64,000 bases of DNA from Oscheius onirici (GCA_932521025.1 OW051470.1:4140501-4204500); one strand, 5' to 3'; numbered from the stretch's first letter, positions 11,501 to 22,115 are shown. Numbers and translations: made by a program. Notes: generated from the letters alone by a model not told the origin.

Positions 11501-14417
11501 CAATAAAAAGCCGTAACAATCTCCTCTTTATCTTACCTCAAGCAATCGATCTCCTGCCCTCAAATGACCCAGCGCTATTCCATTGGGTTTGACTGTTCCT
11601 ATGTAAAAGAGTCTTTCACCTGCAGCAGTCTCTCGTCCAGTCACAGTGAATCCGAAGCCGGCAGAACCTAGAAGAATATTTCTTCTGAAAGGGCACGTTA
11701 CAAACTCTTGGTTAACTCGACAGTGACAGTGTTTCCAATGTTCTTGGTGTTGGCTTTCTGCAAGGCGGAGAGAATGGGCCTTCTTTGCGAGGAGTTGGCA
11801 CTAACATTTCTTTCTGCCAGATGAGTTGGCTCTTCGTGGAATGTGGATATGTGACGGTCAACTGTGAGCGATGGATTGACCTTCTCCTGGAGATCGGCCA
11901 AATAGGCACGAGCTCGCAAGATGGACATCTATTAATTTCATGTAACGAATAATTGTCCTTACCTGAGAGATGGGTCTCCCATCGATAGCGACAATCTTGT
12001 CACCGACTTTGAGGCGACCGTCTCGGGCGACTCGACCTTCTGGTTCGATCTGACTGATCTGCACACTGAGAAGAGTCTGTGCAGGTGTTCTGAGAGCTGT
12101 CTCTTGACTTCGAAAAGGATGAGGATCACTAAAGACTCCGGACACTTCTAGACCCATCGGAGTTCGTTCGTCATCCGGAAAATAGATGATGGTTTCGTTC
12201 GGAGATTCTTCTAAAAACTGAAGACGTGATCTGGACGCCGTCGCAACGACGTGTTCTGCTGCTTGTCGAGCCTCGTCCAATCGTTCCTAAGGAATGCTTT
12301 TTTTGTCAGAAAATAAGGAATGTTTACCTGAGCATCGTAAAAATTCTCACTGATTCTAGACTTTCGCGCAGAGTTTCTAGCAAACCTTCCGGAAGTTGAT
12401 CGTTCCGAGTTGTTCAACTTTTTCTCAACTTCTGAATCAGAGTTAAAACTTCTCCTGGTAATAACCAACCTGGGCTGAGAGTTACTCTAATTGGTGGTTT
12501 GCTTGGAGTTGAAGTTCCGGATCGAAGTGAGGATCTGATCGGAGGAGAAGCTGAAATGGCCCCGTCTGATGGTGAAGAGACCATGAGTCCATTTGCTAAA
12601 ATTTATTTCAAAGGCATTCTTATTCTTACATGGTAGATTGTTCGCATTTTTGACCTCCACAACACTCTCTCGAACTCGTCCAAAGGCGGGAGATCGACCG
12701 TAAGCCGGAGGCGGATTAGCGTGAGTTCTTGAATTGTTGTTCGGGAAATCCATAGAGGAATACAATGGAGAGGGAGTATTGTAGTACGAGGTGGGTCGAA
12801 CTGAAACACAAGAATGAGACATTTCGAAATCAGTGATAACGGAAAGAGTATTGAAGAAAAGATCTAACCTTGTCCACTGTTTCGCGGAATGACAGGCGAC
12901 GAAGTCATTAGAGGCTGACCAGCGTTACTCATCGAAAAAGAGGAATAGGAAGGAATTGGCGAGTTAACCGGATCGCTGCCTAGTCCACTTCCATTTGGTG
13001 ATTGCTCGTCGTAAATGGCAAGAATCTGAAATTGTCCGGTTACAGGGATTTGTCCAAAATAGAAAAGGAAAAGACACCTGATCTCTCGACTCATCAAAAA
13101 CGTCTGAAAGACAGTCGTCCAAGTCGAGAATTCCTCCGTCTTTTAGACACTCGAGACGATAGACTCGGACGTCGGAATCAATCTAAGAAACTAACCGTTA
13201 TATTGTCGCCTGGGGTGGTAGTGCTCCAGGGGGAAACTGGCTGACGATACGCTGTCATGGAACAATCATACGCTACAAATTAACATATATTTTGGAAAGG
13301 GAAACAAAGGACATGAAAGAGCTTGTACAGACGTCAACAATCAATAGCTGTGATAGAAGGACGGTAAGTCAACAGGGAACACTCGAGTGGCCCTCTTACT
13401 CACCTTTTATATTCCCTGTTTGTTCTACTCTTCCAAAAGGAACGTTTTTGGAAGGTTTTGGTAGTTTCTAACGGTTCAATATTTTCACAGTCGGGAAAAA
13501 AAAGCTTACAAAGATTGAATGACAGGGGTCACAAAAGTGCGATCACAAAAGGTTTTGAAATACACAAATGAAGCTGTTTCGGAAGTTTCGGTACGAGGAA
13601 AATGAGTTTGAACTGTATGCAGATGAGAGGGAATTAGGGCCTGTGCGGTGAGACTGACCTCAGTCACTCTGCGTCTCTGTCGACACCAAAAAGGGCCACC
13701 CTTGCTGCCACCGCTATCTATCCTCGATCAGAACACTGACCAACGGACGAACATACAGGGGAATTAGAGCGAATCAGACGCGAACCTTTTTCAAAAAAGG
13801 AGGACATAACAGTTGCAGTTGCTTCTAGATATGGGAAAGTGAGTCATAGTCTCAAGAGCAGTCGGCCAGTTTCCCCTCTGAAGAACTATTTCTAATATCA
13901 AAAGACTCACCCTTCCAGAAGCCTTCTTGAACCGTTGGATGGCTGCTTCTGTGAGGTCTTCGACTGTCATTCTGTCGTCGGGACATGGGACGACTACACG
14001 ACATTGTGTTCCGAAATGGACAGTGACTTTTCTCTTCTGCATTCGGACTGAAAAAACGAGGAGATTAGGAGGGATTGTGGACACATCGCAATGTTTGTTT
14101 AGTCGAAGAAGCGAGCCCATTGGTCATCATCTCCAGGCCAAATGGAATGTGCTGTGAACGGGGAAGATGACCAGATGTGAACATCTGCTGTTAATCTTGA
14201 GCGAATGAACGAAAGAACGAGAAGACTACCCTCGGCCGCCAAGGTAATAGTAAATTAACGAGGTATCACCACGACCAAGGCCACCCGGTCGGAGGATATT
14301 TGATGAGAGAACGAGCGCCAAGTGCGCCCTGTTTGTGAATCTTATCATTGATTGCCACTGGGCACGATTTCCACTCAATAAGTAGGAATACTCACCTTTC
14401 TGGTATTTCATTTTCAT
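8583..14417 (-). CDS. par-3: PAR-3 cell-polarity scaffold (complete)
   Basis: Eighteen spliced exons read from 14417 down to 8583 and give about 1,042 residues. A 22-nt first exon (14396-14417) is followed by exons near 13911-14047, 13078-13182, 12869-13025, 12630-12800, 12470-12595, 12328-12431, 11963-12286, 11706-11928, 11537-11667, 10383-10685, 10180-10340, 9849-10141, 9670-9810, 9468-9630, 9259-9424, 8752-9021 and 8583-8714. Domains in order: N-terminal oligomerisation domain (RKVTVHFG, GGILDLDD), PDZ1 (LKVGDKIVAIDG), PDZ2 (GFGFTVTGRETA), PDZ3 (GSAGLGIRLKARV) and the aPKC-binding CR3 (FDREAPNRKSMSEKR, LFQDIKHQR). The C-terminal signature DYHHMFNSWFAYSGGGAMGA is shared with C. elegans PAR-3. 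It acts at the cortex with PAR-6/aPKC. A 62-nt stretch at 9145-9206 could be an alternative terminal exon. Confidence 0.95.
10733..11482 (+). CDS. BAR-like coiled-coil protein nested in a par-3 intron
   Basis: The gene lies wholly inside the 851-nt par-3 intron 10686-11536, on the opposite strand. Exon 1 (10733-10825, MDAGFRRKLQFKIAKNAKDF) is joined by a 41-nt intron to exon 2 from 10867. A long helical protein follows, ending LKDWFLWQRDYHKQMTQFF, like the last helix of BAR domains. The reading frame must change once near 11195-11235. An approximately 40-nt intron with a weak GAG acceptor would do it, but no clean TTTCAG solution exists there. A poly(A) signal (AATAAA near 11503) supports a real transcription unit. 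BAR proteins bind and bend membranes; that role here is inferred from helix pattern and tail motif only. Confidence 0.6.
13183..13910. other. par-3 intron 2 (728 nt)
   Basis: This is the second-longest par-3 intron. No exon, repeat or RNA gene is recognised in it. Confidence 0.5.
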
Positions 14418-15040
14418 GCTAGGAGGAAGAATGGGTAGACTAGAGACTAACGAAAAGCGGTAGTATTGATCAAATTGTAATCGATAGAGAGGCCATTGTC
14501 AAGACAAAGGATCTCACCTTGATTTAGAAGCTCCAGAATAATCTTCACAATCGTCTGCTCTCAATGTACAAGAATTTATCGAGCATGATCAGCTTTCAAG
14601 TGAGGAACCGAAGAACGCCACGAATTATACCAAACACCGCCGTGGATTCAATGGTACTTTCCAAACTTAGAAAAACTATGACCACCATCTTGACGATGAG
14701 TGATATTTGCGGCAGATTCACAAACAAGCGGTCATTACTGCAGGCTTCTACTAAAATCAAAAGGACGCATGTCTGTCGAATCGTTCAGTGAAGAATAAGG
14801 CTGACAGAAGCGAGTTGGAGACGACAGTCAGCAGTAAGCAGCGTCAAGCGAACTAGAGTTGGCAACTTGTAATAGAGCTCCATAGCTTCTACAAATTTGA
14901 TTATACTTGTTTCAAAGATGACATTCGTGACCAAAATATGAACGAGTGCACCCGGAGCCAAGCAAGCTCGAAGATAACAGTTGTCCCTTAAAGCGAGCCT
15001 CGCTTGCTGATTAGCACCGTGTATTAGCTGATTAGTGAAG
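14418..15040. other. Region upstream of par-3
   Basis: Holds the presumed par-3 promoter or 5' leader. No coding frame with support and no repeat is recognised. Confidence 0.4.
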
Positions 15041-15069
15041 CTCATGTGCATCGCCGAGGATCGGCGCCG

Positions 15070-15157
15070 CCTCAGATGACTGGCCTAGTGGATAACATTA
15101 TTGACTGTAAAACAAATGAGCAGGGGTTCGATTCCCACAGGCGTATAATGTTTTTTG
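15070..15157 (+). repeat. Degenerate tRNA-like module (SINE or tRNA pseudogene)
   Basis: A box-A-like TGGCCTAGTGGATAACA (about 15080) and a good box-B GGGTTCGATTCCC (about 15124) are spaced as in a tRNA. A T6 run follows at about 15151, as for pol III termination. CGCCT before and AGGCG after could pair as part of an acceptor stem. The anticodon stem pairs in only about three positions (loop CTGTAAA, Tyr-like). It is therefore not a working tRNA gene. It is more likely a tRNA-derived SINE head or a pseudogene. Confidence 0.5.
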
Positions 15158-15324
15158 CATTTCTCTGGGATGTTTATCTTTCGACATCCTTATATGAAAC
15201 GGGGATTGAGTACATAAATTGGCTTCAGCATCATTATCGAATGCACCTAATGCAGACTTTTACTGTCTAACTCGCTACTTCGTTAATATTTTTTATAAGA
15301 CGTGTAAACGAATAAGCAAAAGAC

Positions 15325-15425
15325 AATTACCGTGCCAAAGTGCTGAACCCAGTACTTCAAAAATAGTAAACCACGCCGAGTACCACTACACCATTGAATC
15401 AGGAGTCGAAGAATTTGCGCGAGCA
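15325..15425 (-). repeat. Second degenerate tRNA-like module, opposite orientation
   Basis: On the reverse strand box A TGGTGTAGTGGTACTCG is followed by an imperfect box B (GGGTTCAGCACT) and a T4 run. It faces the module at 15070-15157, forming a convergent pair about 170 nt apart. Stems are too damaged for a functional tRNA. Confidence 0.4.
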
Positions 15426-15581
15426 AATTCAAGATGTAGCGGGGAGGCTCGCTTTAATTAATCCCTTACCCCGAGATACTGACAAACTCGTTTGCGACGC
15501 ACTGCTAAAACTTTATTGTGAGGTGAAGGTTATTACAGAAATAGAATGCATGGACTGTGAAAAGTTAATAAAACGGGAAAA

Positions 15582-16647
15582 TTAGTTTCGGCCAGAGAAA
15601 CGGCTCTCCAGTCCATTTTGTAATTCGAGAAGCTTTTGTCCCAGTTCACCAATCATAGCCAGGAAGTTTTGAGCGACAGCAGTAGCGGCTTGCAACTGTT
15701 CCGTCTGCACGCGAAGCTGTTCCATCTGGTGACACATCTCTTCGGTAGGATGATGCGTGGTAGGAAGCTTTTCGGGTGAGGCACGAGAAACAAAAGGCGA
15801 TTCCTCAAGAAAACCTGAAACATAATATACTGCACGAATAGAAAAAAAATCACCTCCTGCCGTGGCCTGAGTATTGCCCGTAGAAAACGGTCCGGCATTC
15901 GGAGCAGCGAACCCTGTCTGACGTGTAGTGTGGGCACTGGGTACTTCGGAAGTTTGTGTGACAAGATCACGAGGATAGGATATAGCACCAGTGTTTCTTA
16001 TGCCATCATCAGGAGGCGAGACGACAACAGGAGCACGACCAGAAGGTTGCTGTATGGCATGCGAAGAGGCGACAGGAGCCATACCAACGGAAACTCCCTG
16101 CTGAACTTGCGGAGCGCGAAGACCACTCGCAGACTGTTGACCGGGAGCAGCTGAAAAAAAAAGTTGCACCAGAATATATTCAAGTCAAATAACTTGAACG
16201 AGGAGGAACTCATTACAAACACTAAAAAAAAGTCATGTTTCAAAAATCAATAAAACTGACCATTGAACCGCGAATTGATATCCTGCTGGCTGAAAGGTGC
16301 AGCTGCCGAGTTGTTGAAGGTGGGCACGTAGGTAGCTGAAAACGAATTATTTTTAAGTCGCTACAGAAACACACGTTTTTCGAGTCGCATGCCGCCGAAA
16401 CCGCCATTTTCCGAGTTCTGGGCAGGTGCAACCGACGACTGTGCTACCGGAACAGGGTCAGCAGGAGCTCTACGTGCGGCAAAGAAAGAACTACCGGTAT
16501 TGAATCCAGGATTCCTTTGAGCATTGGCGGCTGAAAAAAGAGTAAACAGAGATAAAAAAAATAAAGCTTACATGTATTCAGATTCTGTTGATTTCCGAAG
16601 CTCTTGTTCATTGCAGCAAAGCCAGAGTTGCTGCTTTGGTTGTGCAT
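15582..16647 (-). CDS. FG-rich protein with C-terminal coiled coil, unknown function
   Basis: Five exons (16572-16647, 16375-16530, 16261-16335, 15854-16150, 15582-15814) give 278 residues. All junctions keep frame. The N-terminal two thirds are low-complexity (Asn, Gln, Ser, Ala, Pro) with scattered phenylalanines next to Gly (GFAAMNK, SFGNQQ, GGFGGM, GFAAPN). The last ~50 residues form a leucine-rich heptad helix (MEQLRVQTEQLQAAT, GELGQKLLELQNGLESRF). FG-type linkers plus a coiled coil recall FG nucleoporins such as Nup58/Nup62, but the FG density is low and I cannot assign it. Intron 3 (110 nt) is longer than its neighbours. It lies downstream of a carboxylesterase on the same strand. Confidence 0.7.
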
Positions 16648-16942
16648 CGCTAGTTCAACCGGCGAAAACTGAAAAATAGAATGAATTTACAAGATATGTA
16701 CATGTAGAAGCAACACTCCTCATCAATAAGAATATGGCCGAAAACGACTGTTGTACATCAAGAATTACTTTTTTTTAAATAAATAAAGTGAAACTAAACA
16801 ACAAAAGCATTGGGATGCGAATGAGCGTTCAAGGCTTCCGTTTTTTCCTGCTCAAATCGTCTGATCGGCGGCTACAGTATCCTGAAATTTTTTTTGGCGC
16901 GAACTCAATTTTTGTTCTCTATCGATTTATCAACAGCAGGTA

Positions 16943-17231
16943 ATACTCAGTATACTTGGGCAACTCGAGCCGAGTCGAGCTCGATTTGAGCCACGAGTCG
17001 GCTCGACTCGACTCGACTCGAGGTGCCCCACGAGTCGAGCCGATTTTTTAAAGAATATTTGGCTCAACAAACGGGAAATAACAAAAGATTTTCTTCATTT
17101 CTTTGTATTTGAGCCGCGGAATTTGAAAAAAAAAATCGACTCGGCTCGACTCGACTCGGATCGGTACAGAACTCGACCCGAATCGGCTCGTGACTCGACT
17201 TTTCGACTCGACGCCCAAGTATAATACTCAG
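16943..17231. mobile_element. hAT-like MITE with 8-bp target duplication and CGAGTC-rich palindromic interior
   Basis: The element spans 16951-17223 (273 nt). It begins TATACTTGGGC and ends with the inverted GCCCAAGTATA. It is flanked by the perfect 8-bp direct repeat ATACTCAG (16943-16950 and 17224-17231). An 8-bp duplication is the mark of hAT-type transposition. The interior has no coding frame. It is made of repeated ACTCG/CGAGT words in both orientations, so each end can fold back. It lies between two genes, touching the poly(A) region of the upstream carboxylesterase. Confidence 0.8.
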
Positions 17232-17232
17232 G

Positions 17233-17238
17233 TTTATT
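17233..17238 (-). terminator. AATAAA poly(A) signal of the (-) carboxylesterase
   Basis: Reverse-strand hexamer 22 nt after the stop at 17260. The target duplication of the neighbouring MITE begins one base further, so the element inserted near the cleavage site. Confidence 0.5.
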
Positions 17239-17259
17239 TAGAGAAATTATCGCAGAAGA

Positions 17260-19443
17260 TTATTCAGAGCGGCCTTTCTTCTCGAGCTCCCTCACTTGTT
17301 GTAGATACCACAATGGACGTCCGTCCTAAACAACACTCGGTTTCGCTCAAAATAGGACTTACAAAGAAGTTGCTGCTCATTTTGGGCTCTAGACTGATTT
17401 GAAGATGTCTTTGAGGTTCATCAATCGTCGCCGGTAGCCATTCTTCTGCTCCTAGAGGAGAAGTTGCCTCTCCATTAGGGTTACTGTAATTAGTTTGAGG
17501 AATTACAGAGATTCGACTCACCCATATTTGGCAAAGTTTGTGAACAGCGTAGTCATCAGATCAACCATCTTCAGGTCCAGCTCGTCGAACGTGAAAGGAA
17601 GGCCAATGGGTTCCGCACAGAAGTAACTGAGGTTCTTTTTTCTTGTACCCGTCCAAAACCTCATCCCAAAATAACTTTGCAGTCCAAATTATAGCTTTTT
17701 GGTGGTCAAAACTACTACCTTACACAACACGAGAAACGTGAAGTATGCTATAATTTGTCCGCTTATTATGGGACAGGGTTATGACTTTTAGTAAAAGTTA
17801 CCTGATATCACTGCAGTGGGTTGCATCTAATTGTAAGAACGAGGTATAACTTGATAGTTGAAAAGATTACCTTTATACGGACTTGCTAACGAAATCAGAC
17901 CGCCGTAGGCCTTGGGATTGAAGAAGTCGAACCTATACAAATAAACTGGTTCATATCCCGTCTCCAGAGACTCCAATACGGCCTTCTGTGTACCAATTCC
18001 GAGAAAGCTATCTCCAGAAGCCTAGAAGACGTTTGGAACAAACTGTCCATTGGTACCTGACAAACAGCATATGAGACAGTTTCCTTCTCTCCGTCCACAA
18101 TCAGTTCTCTCACTTTCTTTCCATACTCTCTTCGCAGTCTTGCAAAATCGTTCGGAAATACCTTTTCTGGAAATAGTTTCGCAGCAATCTCGTCAATATA
18201 TGGTTCTTTAGTCGCTTTCTTGTTGTTCATAGCTGAAAAGTTTTTTTTTCCAAAGTACTCGTACTCACCAAAAATGAGTCCTTCGCTCCTACAAAGTCCA
18301 TACAGCCGAGGTTTTGGCGGAGACTCCTTTCTCAGTTCGTCCGGCTAAAAAGACGCTGTTTGAACTGGAAGTAGTTTACATGTTTCGGCAGGAAGTCCCC
18401 GTCTATTCTCGGTCCGAGTTTGATCCTCTGATTGATATCCATTCCCATCGCAAAAGCTTCCGCTGGCAACTTTCGCAATTCGTCGAGGAACTAAAGTTTC
18501 TTGTTTCTCTTGATAAGAAAATGGCACCTTTTGACTGTCTTGACAGCAAGTAACTCCGAAAGATTCAGCCGCTGCACGACAAGTCTCTACGACATCGAAG
18601 TTGGCAGCGAAATCACAGGAGGCATTTCCGGCCATGGGAATCACCTTGTGGAACAGATCTGTACTATTTGTCAGGGTGTGGAAAGGAAGAATTACCTCTT
18701 GAATGTTGACTAACTGACAAGAGATCAACTGAAGCTCCGCCGGCAGATTGGCCCATAATTGTAACGTTTTCAGGGTTTCCACCGAATCGCGAGATGTTGT
18801 CTCTTACCCATTTCAGAGCCAGAGTCTGGTCCCAAAGGTTTTGGTTCCCTCTGCAGACCTCGTCTCCAGTACTGAACATACCGAGATAACCTAGTCTATA
18901 CTGTAGCGTGACCATGACGATGTCTTTTTTGCACTAAACGGAGATGATTTGCTATTATGGATAGACAAGACTAACGATGTGCTCACAGAGAGTCACATCT
19001 CCGTATTTACAGCAGCTATCACTCAAAAAGGCTCCGCCATGAATAAAAACCATGACACTGAATCCCTTTTGGTCCGGAGGCTGCCATACAGGAGAGAAGA
19101 CATTGAGAGTCAAACAGTCTTCGGACACTGGAGGAAGCTTTCTTCTCTCCAATGAATGAGACTTCTGGATAGATCGCGGACCGAATGTCTTGCATTCCTT
19201 GACTTCCGTCCAAGAATCAGGTGGAACAGGTTTCTAAAGTCTTTTATAGGTAAAAAGAGTCTGTACTTCAAATCGGAGTACTCCTACAGGTGGCTTCGCG
19301 TAAGGTATCCCTTGGAAAGCATCGACTAGTTTCTCTCCTTCGTGGATCAGTCTTCTTCCAATTATCGGACCGTTGGTTGTATGAATTTCGCGTGAATCTG
19401 GACAGGAGTGAGAGTGGCCCATGTCCTCAATTTCTGTGGACAT
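17260..19443 (-). CDS. Type-B carboxylesterase without signal peptide
   Basis: A multi-exon alpha/beta-hydrolase begins at [13 protein letters not shown] (19443-19441) and ends at 17260. Conserved blocks are [25 protein letters not shown], the oxyanion-hole [30 protein letters not shown] and the nucleophile elbow GQSAGG. The His region DATHCSD is late in the protein, followed by NFAKYG. The last exon (after a 37-nt intron near 17301-17370) ends [21 protein letters not shown]. No N-terminal signal sequence is seen, so it is probably cytosolic, unlike gut esterases of the GES-1 type. A paralogue with the same architecture sits at 36910-39034 on the + strand. The central acyl-pocket exons are less certain. 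Confidence 0.88.
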
Positions 19444-19820
19444 TATTGAAAAAGAATAAATCTTATCGAAAGGGGTTGATAGGGTCTGACAGGCTGTCAA
19501 TCAAGAAAGGATCGTACTGAGGAGGACTTGACCGCTGGTTTAGAGGCAAAACAAAGATAACAAAACTGTGTCAACAGCTGATCATTCATCACGGGGAGGC
19601 TATTGATAGGGACTGTGTCATTCCTGATGACTAGTGATGGAGCTAGTCTCGAAAGAAAAATTGTTGTTGTGCTGGATATTGTACAGAGCTCCAAAGCACA
19701 TTTTGTTGTGTTGTGTGTCCAAACAAAACAGAGAGAGCCGTTGGTCGAAGTTTGACCAAGCAAAGAGACACACAAGATTCTAGGCACTGTTTATTGTCAA
19801 AAAAGTACAAAAAAAAGTAT

Positions 19821-20890
19821 CTAAGCATTGTTGTGATGAATAGCTTCCTCCAGAGCCTTGATCTTCTCCTCCTGAGCCTGTCCCTTGAGGATAGCCGAGT
19901 TGAGCATTCCGATCGTGCGCAGAAGTGTGTCAACCAGAATATCCAGACGGTCTCTGCTCCTATCCAGCTGAGTTCCGTGCAGGATCAGAATCTCCTCCAG
20001 CATGTGCATCTTCTTGGCCATCTCCAGCGGAATTGTCTCATTGGAAGCGACCGGGGTCTCCGAGACGGCCGTCTGGATGGAAGTGTCCAGAGTCTGAGCC
20101 GAAGCATCTTTCCAGCAGCTCTTCAGACTGTTGAACGACTTGGGACTCCAGTTGTAGGAACGGTACGGAGTGCGCTCGAGCTGAGTCAGAGTAGCAGGAG
20201 AATGAGCTGTCGAGACATGAGAGGTCGAGATGGCAGTCTTCAGATCCGAACAAGATTTCTTGTAGGGAGAGAAACGGCTCGTTGCCCTGATGGGACTAGG
20301 ATCCAACAATCCCCAGTCATCACTCACGTCCAGATCGATGGCCGTCGAGTAGGACAGACGCGACATCTTCTGCATGGAGCGAGGAGTGGGACGATTCGGA
20401 GTCTTGAAGCTCGAAGGCGCAGCCATCTGAGAACATTCAGTCTTGAGAAGAGTCGGAAGATCCTTGACCGTCGTCGGGCTACTCTCGTCAGCCGTCTGGA
20501 GAGAAGCCGATTCCTTGTCGGTGGTGAGACGAGCCGTGCTGACAGGAGTCGTCTGGAGAGAAGAGCTCAGAGGAGTGAACGGGACGGCAGTCCTGAGCCA
20601 GGGAGTTCTCGTACGGGTGTTCGGGAATCTCGTAGTCTAAAGACTTGTTTTGTGATAAAAGACAAAAGATTACTGACCGGAGTGAATTCTTCGGCCGTCT
20701 TGAGGAACGATCTCTCAGTGTTGTGAAGAGTGGAGAGCTCGGATGTCTTCGGAAGAGCAGTCGAAGGCGTCTCAACAGCTGTCTGGAGAGGAGTCGATTC
20801 GTCAGCCGTTCGAAGGAGCGTAGAGTTGGGAGGAGAGCTGGTAGAACAGCTCGATTCGGGCAGAGTCTTGTCCATGTAGGTCTCGTCCAT
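19821..20890 (-). CDS. Repeat-bearing Ser/Thr-rich protein with C-terminal coiled coil
   Basis: Two exons (20678-20890 and 19821-20636) join in frame and give 342 residues. The N-terminal half carries a degenerate short repeat of the form [LI]-[QRK]-T-A-x(2-4)-[ST]-P, seen as LRTADESTP, LQTAVETP, LKTAEEFTP, LRTAVPFTP, LQTADESSP and IQTAVSETP. Many S/TP sites suggest proline-directed phosphorylation. The last ~75 residues form a long amphipathic helix (MLEEILILHGTQLDRSRDRL to EKIKALEEAI). No family is recognised. It is intron-poor and rich in G/C-ending codons, like the divergent kinase 175 bp away. A reverse AATAAA lies at 19790-19795. Confidence 0.75.
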
Positions 20891-21065
20891 CCTTAGTCGC
20901 TTCGGAAGATACTATGAACTCGAAGTTTGTGTCAAAGCCAGAAAAGTTTCTCAAAGTAACAGATTACCGTTTGCAATGAACTTTTCAAACAAAAAGTATT
21001 TTTTTTTTGAAAAGGTAATAAAAACTTAATCAAATTGAAACGTCTGTTCTAGTAGCTGGTCGGCG
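20891..21065. promoter_or_regulatory. Shared divergent promoter region
   Basis: Only 175 bp separate the start codons of the (-) coiled-coil gene and the (+) kinase. Both must be controlled from here. It contains a long T run (about 21000) and no recognised motif. Confidence 0.45.
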
Positions 21066-22115
21066 ATGGAACTACTCGACAGGAATCTACTCGAAACGGA
21101 AGAAGAACGTCTACCCTTTCATCGTAGGAGAGTGATCAACCCGCGTTTCCTTCCAAAAGTGAAGCAGACGTCGTCGAAGAAGGAACAGCTGCTGCATCCT
21201 GAAGATCTGCTGCGTGAGAGATGGTTCATCAAAGGTCTGATCGGTCAAGGCGGCTACGGAGAGATCTACTTGGCTCTGGATGTGCGACAGACGGAGGAAG
21301 TGGCCATCAAGACGGAACTTCGGACTCGAAGAAACAAGACCAGCAAACGGATGATCCTGGAACAGCGAGTTCTCCTTCGTCTCCAAGGTCGTCCTCATGT
21401 TCCCAAAATGCTCGCTTCGGGTCATTCGGATCGGATGAACTTCATCGTCATGGAACTGCTGAGTCTCAATGTGGGCGATCTGAAGAAACAGTCGCCGGTG
21501 AAGAGACTCAGTCGCTCTACTGTCGGTCGTATCATGCAACAGGCCATTGCCGGTCTTCGCGACATCCACACCATCAACTATCTTCACAGAGATGTCAAAC
21601 CGGCCAACATGTGTTTCGGAGTGACTACGAGGACTCGCCACGTCCTGATGCTCGTCGACTTTGGTCTCGTTCGCAAGTTTCGCAAATTGGACGGCTCTCT
21701 TCGTCCTCAGAGAAGAAAGCCCGGATTCCGCGGCACTCTTCGCTACGTCTCCATCAGAGCTCACGACAAGTTGGAGCAGTGTCCGGCCGACGACTTGGCC
21801 TCTCTGATGTACTCGGGAGTCGAACTATTTGTCGGAGACTTGCCCTGGAAGTTCATGGCTCACAGTGACGATGTAAGAAAGGCCAAAATGCAGCTGATGG
21901 ACGAAAACGGCTACATGAGTCTGATGCCAAGAGGATTCCAGGAGATGTCGATGGCTATCAGCAGTCTCGGACCGGAAGAGGAACCCAACTACGCATTGAT
22001 CCAAGGATTGCTGGCTGATATGGTAGCTGATCGAGAGATGAGTGATCCCTACGACTGGGAGACTCCCGAATGGAGAGAGTGCTTCGAGGCTCCTCCAAAC
22101 CAAATCGAAAACTGA
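21066..22115 (+). CDS. CK1/TTBK-like protein kinase, intronless
   Basis: A single uninterrupted frame encodes 349 residues. Kinase motifs are the glycine loop IGQGGYGEIYLA, VAIKTE (ATP lysine), catalytic HRDVKPANM, DFGLVRKF, and GTLRYVSIRAH, the CK1-family form of the activation segment. All catalytic residues are present. The order and the short C-terminal lobe fit the nematode TTBK/CK1 expansion, which is mainly expressed in sperm in C. elegans. The lack of introns and G/C-rich codons, against AT-rich intron-split neighbours, fits that group. The substrate is unknown. Confidence 0.92.
   Translation: MELLDRNLLETEEERLPFHRRRVINPRFLPKVKQTSSKKEQLLHPEDLLRERWFIKGLIGQGGYGEIYLALDVRQTEEVAIKTELRTRRNKTSKRMILEQRVLLRLQGRPHVPKMLASGHSDRMNFIVMELLSLNVGDLKKQSPVKRLSRSTVGRIMQQAIAGLRDIHTINYLHRDVKPANMCFGVTTRTRHVLMLVDFGLVRKFRKLDGSLRPQRRKPGFRGTLRYVSIRAHDKLEQCPADDLASLMYSGVELFVGDLPWKFMAHSDDVRKAKMQLMDENGYMSLMPRGFQEMSMAISSLGPEEEPNYALIQGLLADMVADREMSDPYDWETPEWRECFEAPPNQIEN

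Noticed and set aside
12431-12490. Apparent frameshift in par-3 between the RVTLSP and EVEKKL segments
   Set aside because: A 38-nt GT..AG intron (donor CCCAG/GTTGGT, acceptor GATTCAG) joins the two in frame and gives RVTLSPEVEKKL, the C. elegans PAR-3 sequence.
15070-15157. Functional tRNA-Tyr gene
   Set aside because: Box A and B are good, but the anticodon and T stems pair poorly and the acceptor stem is incomplete.
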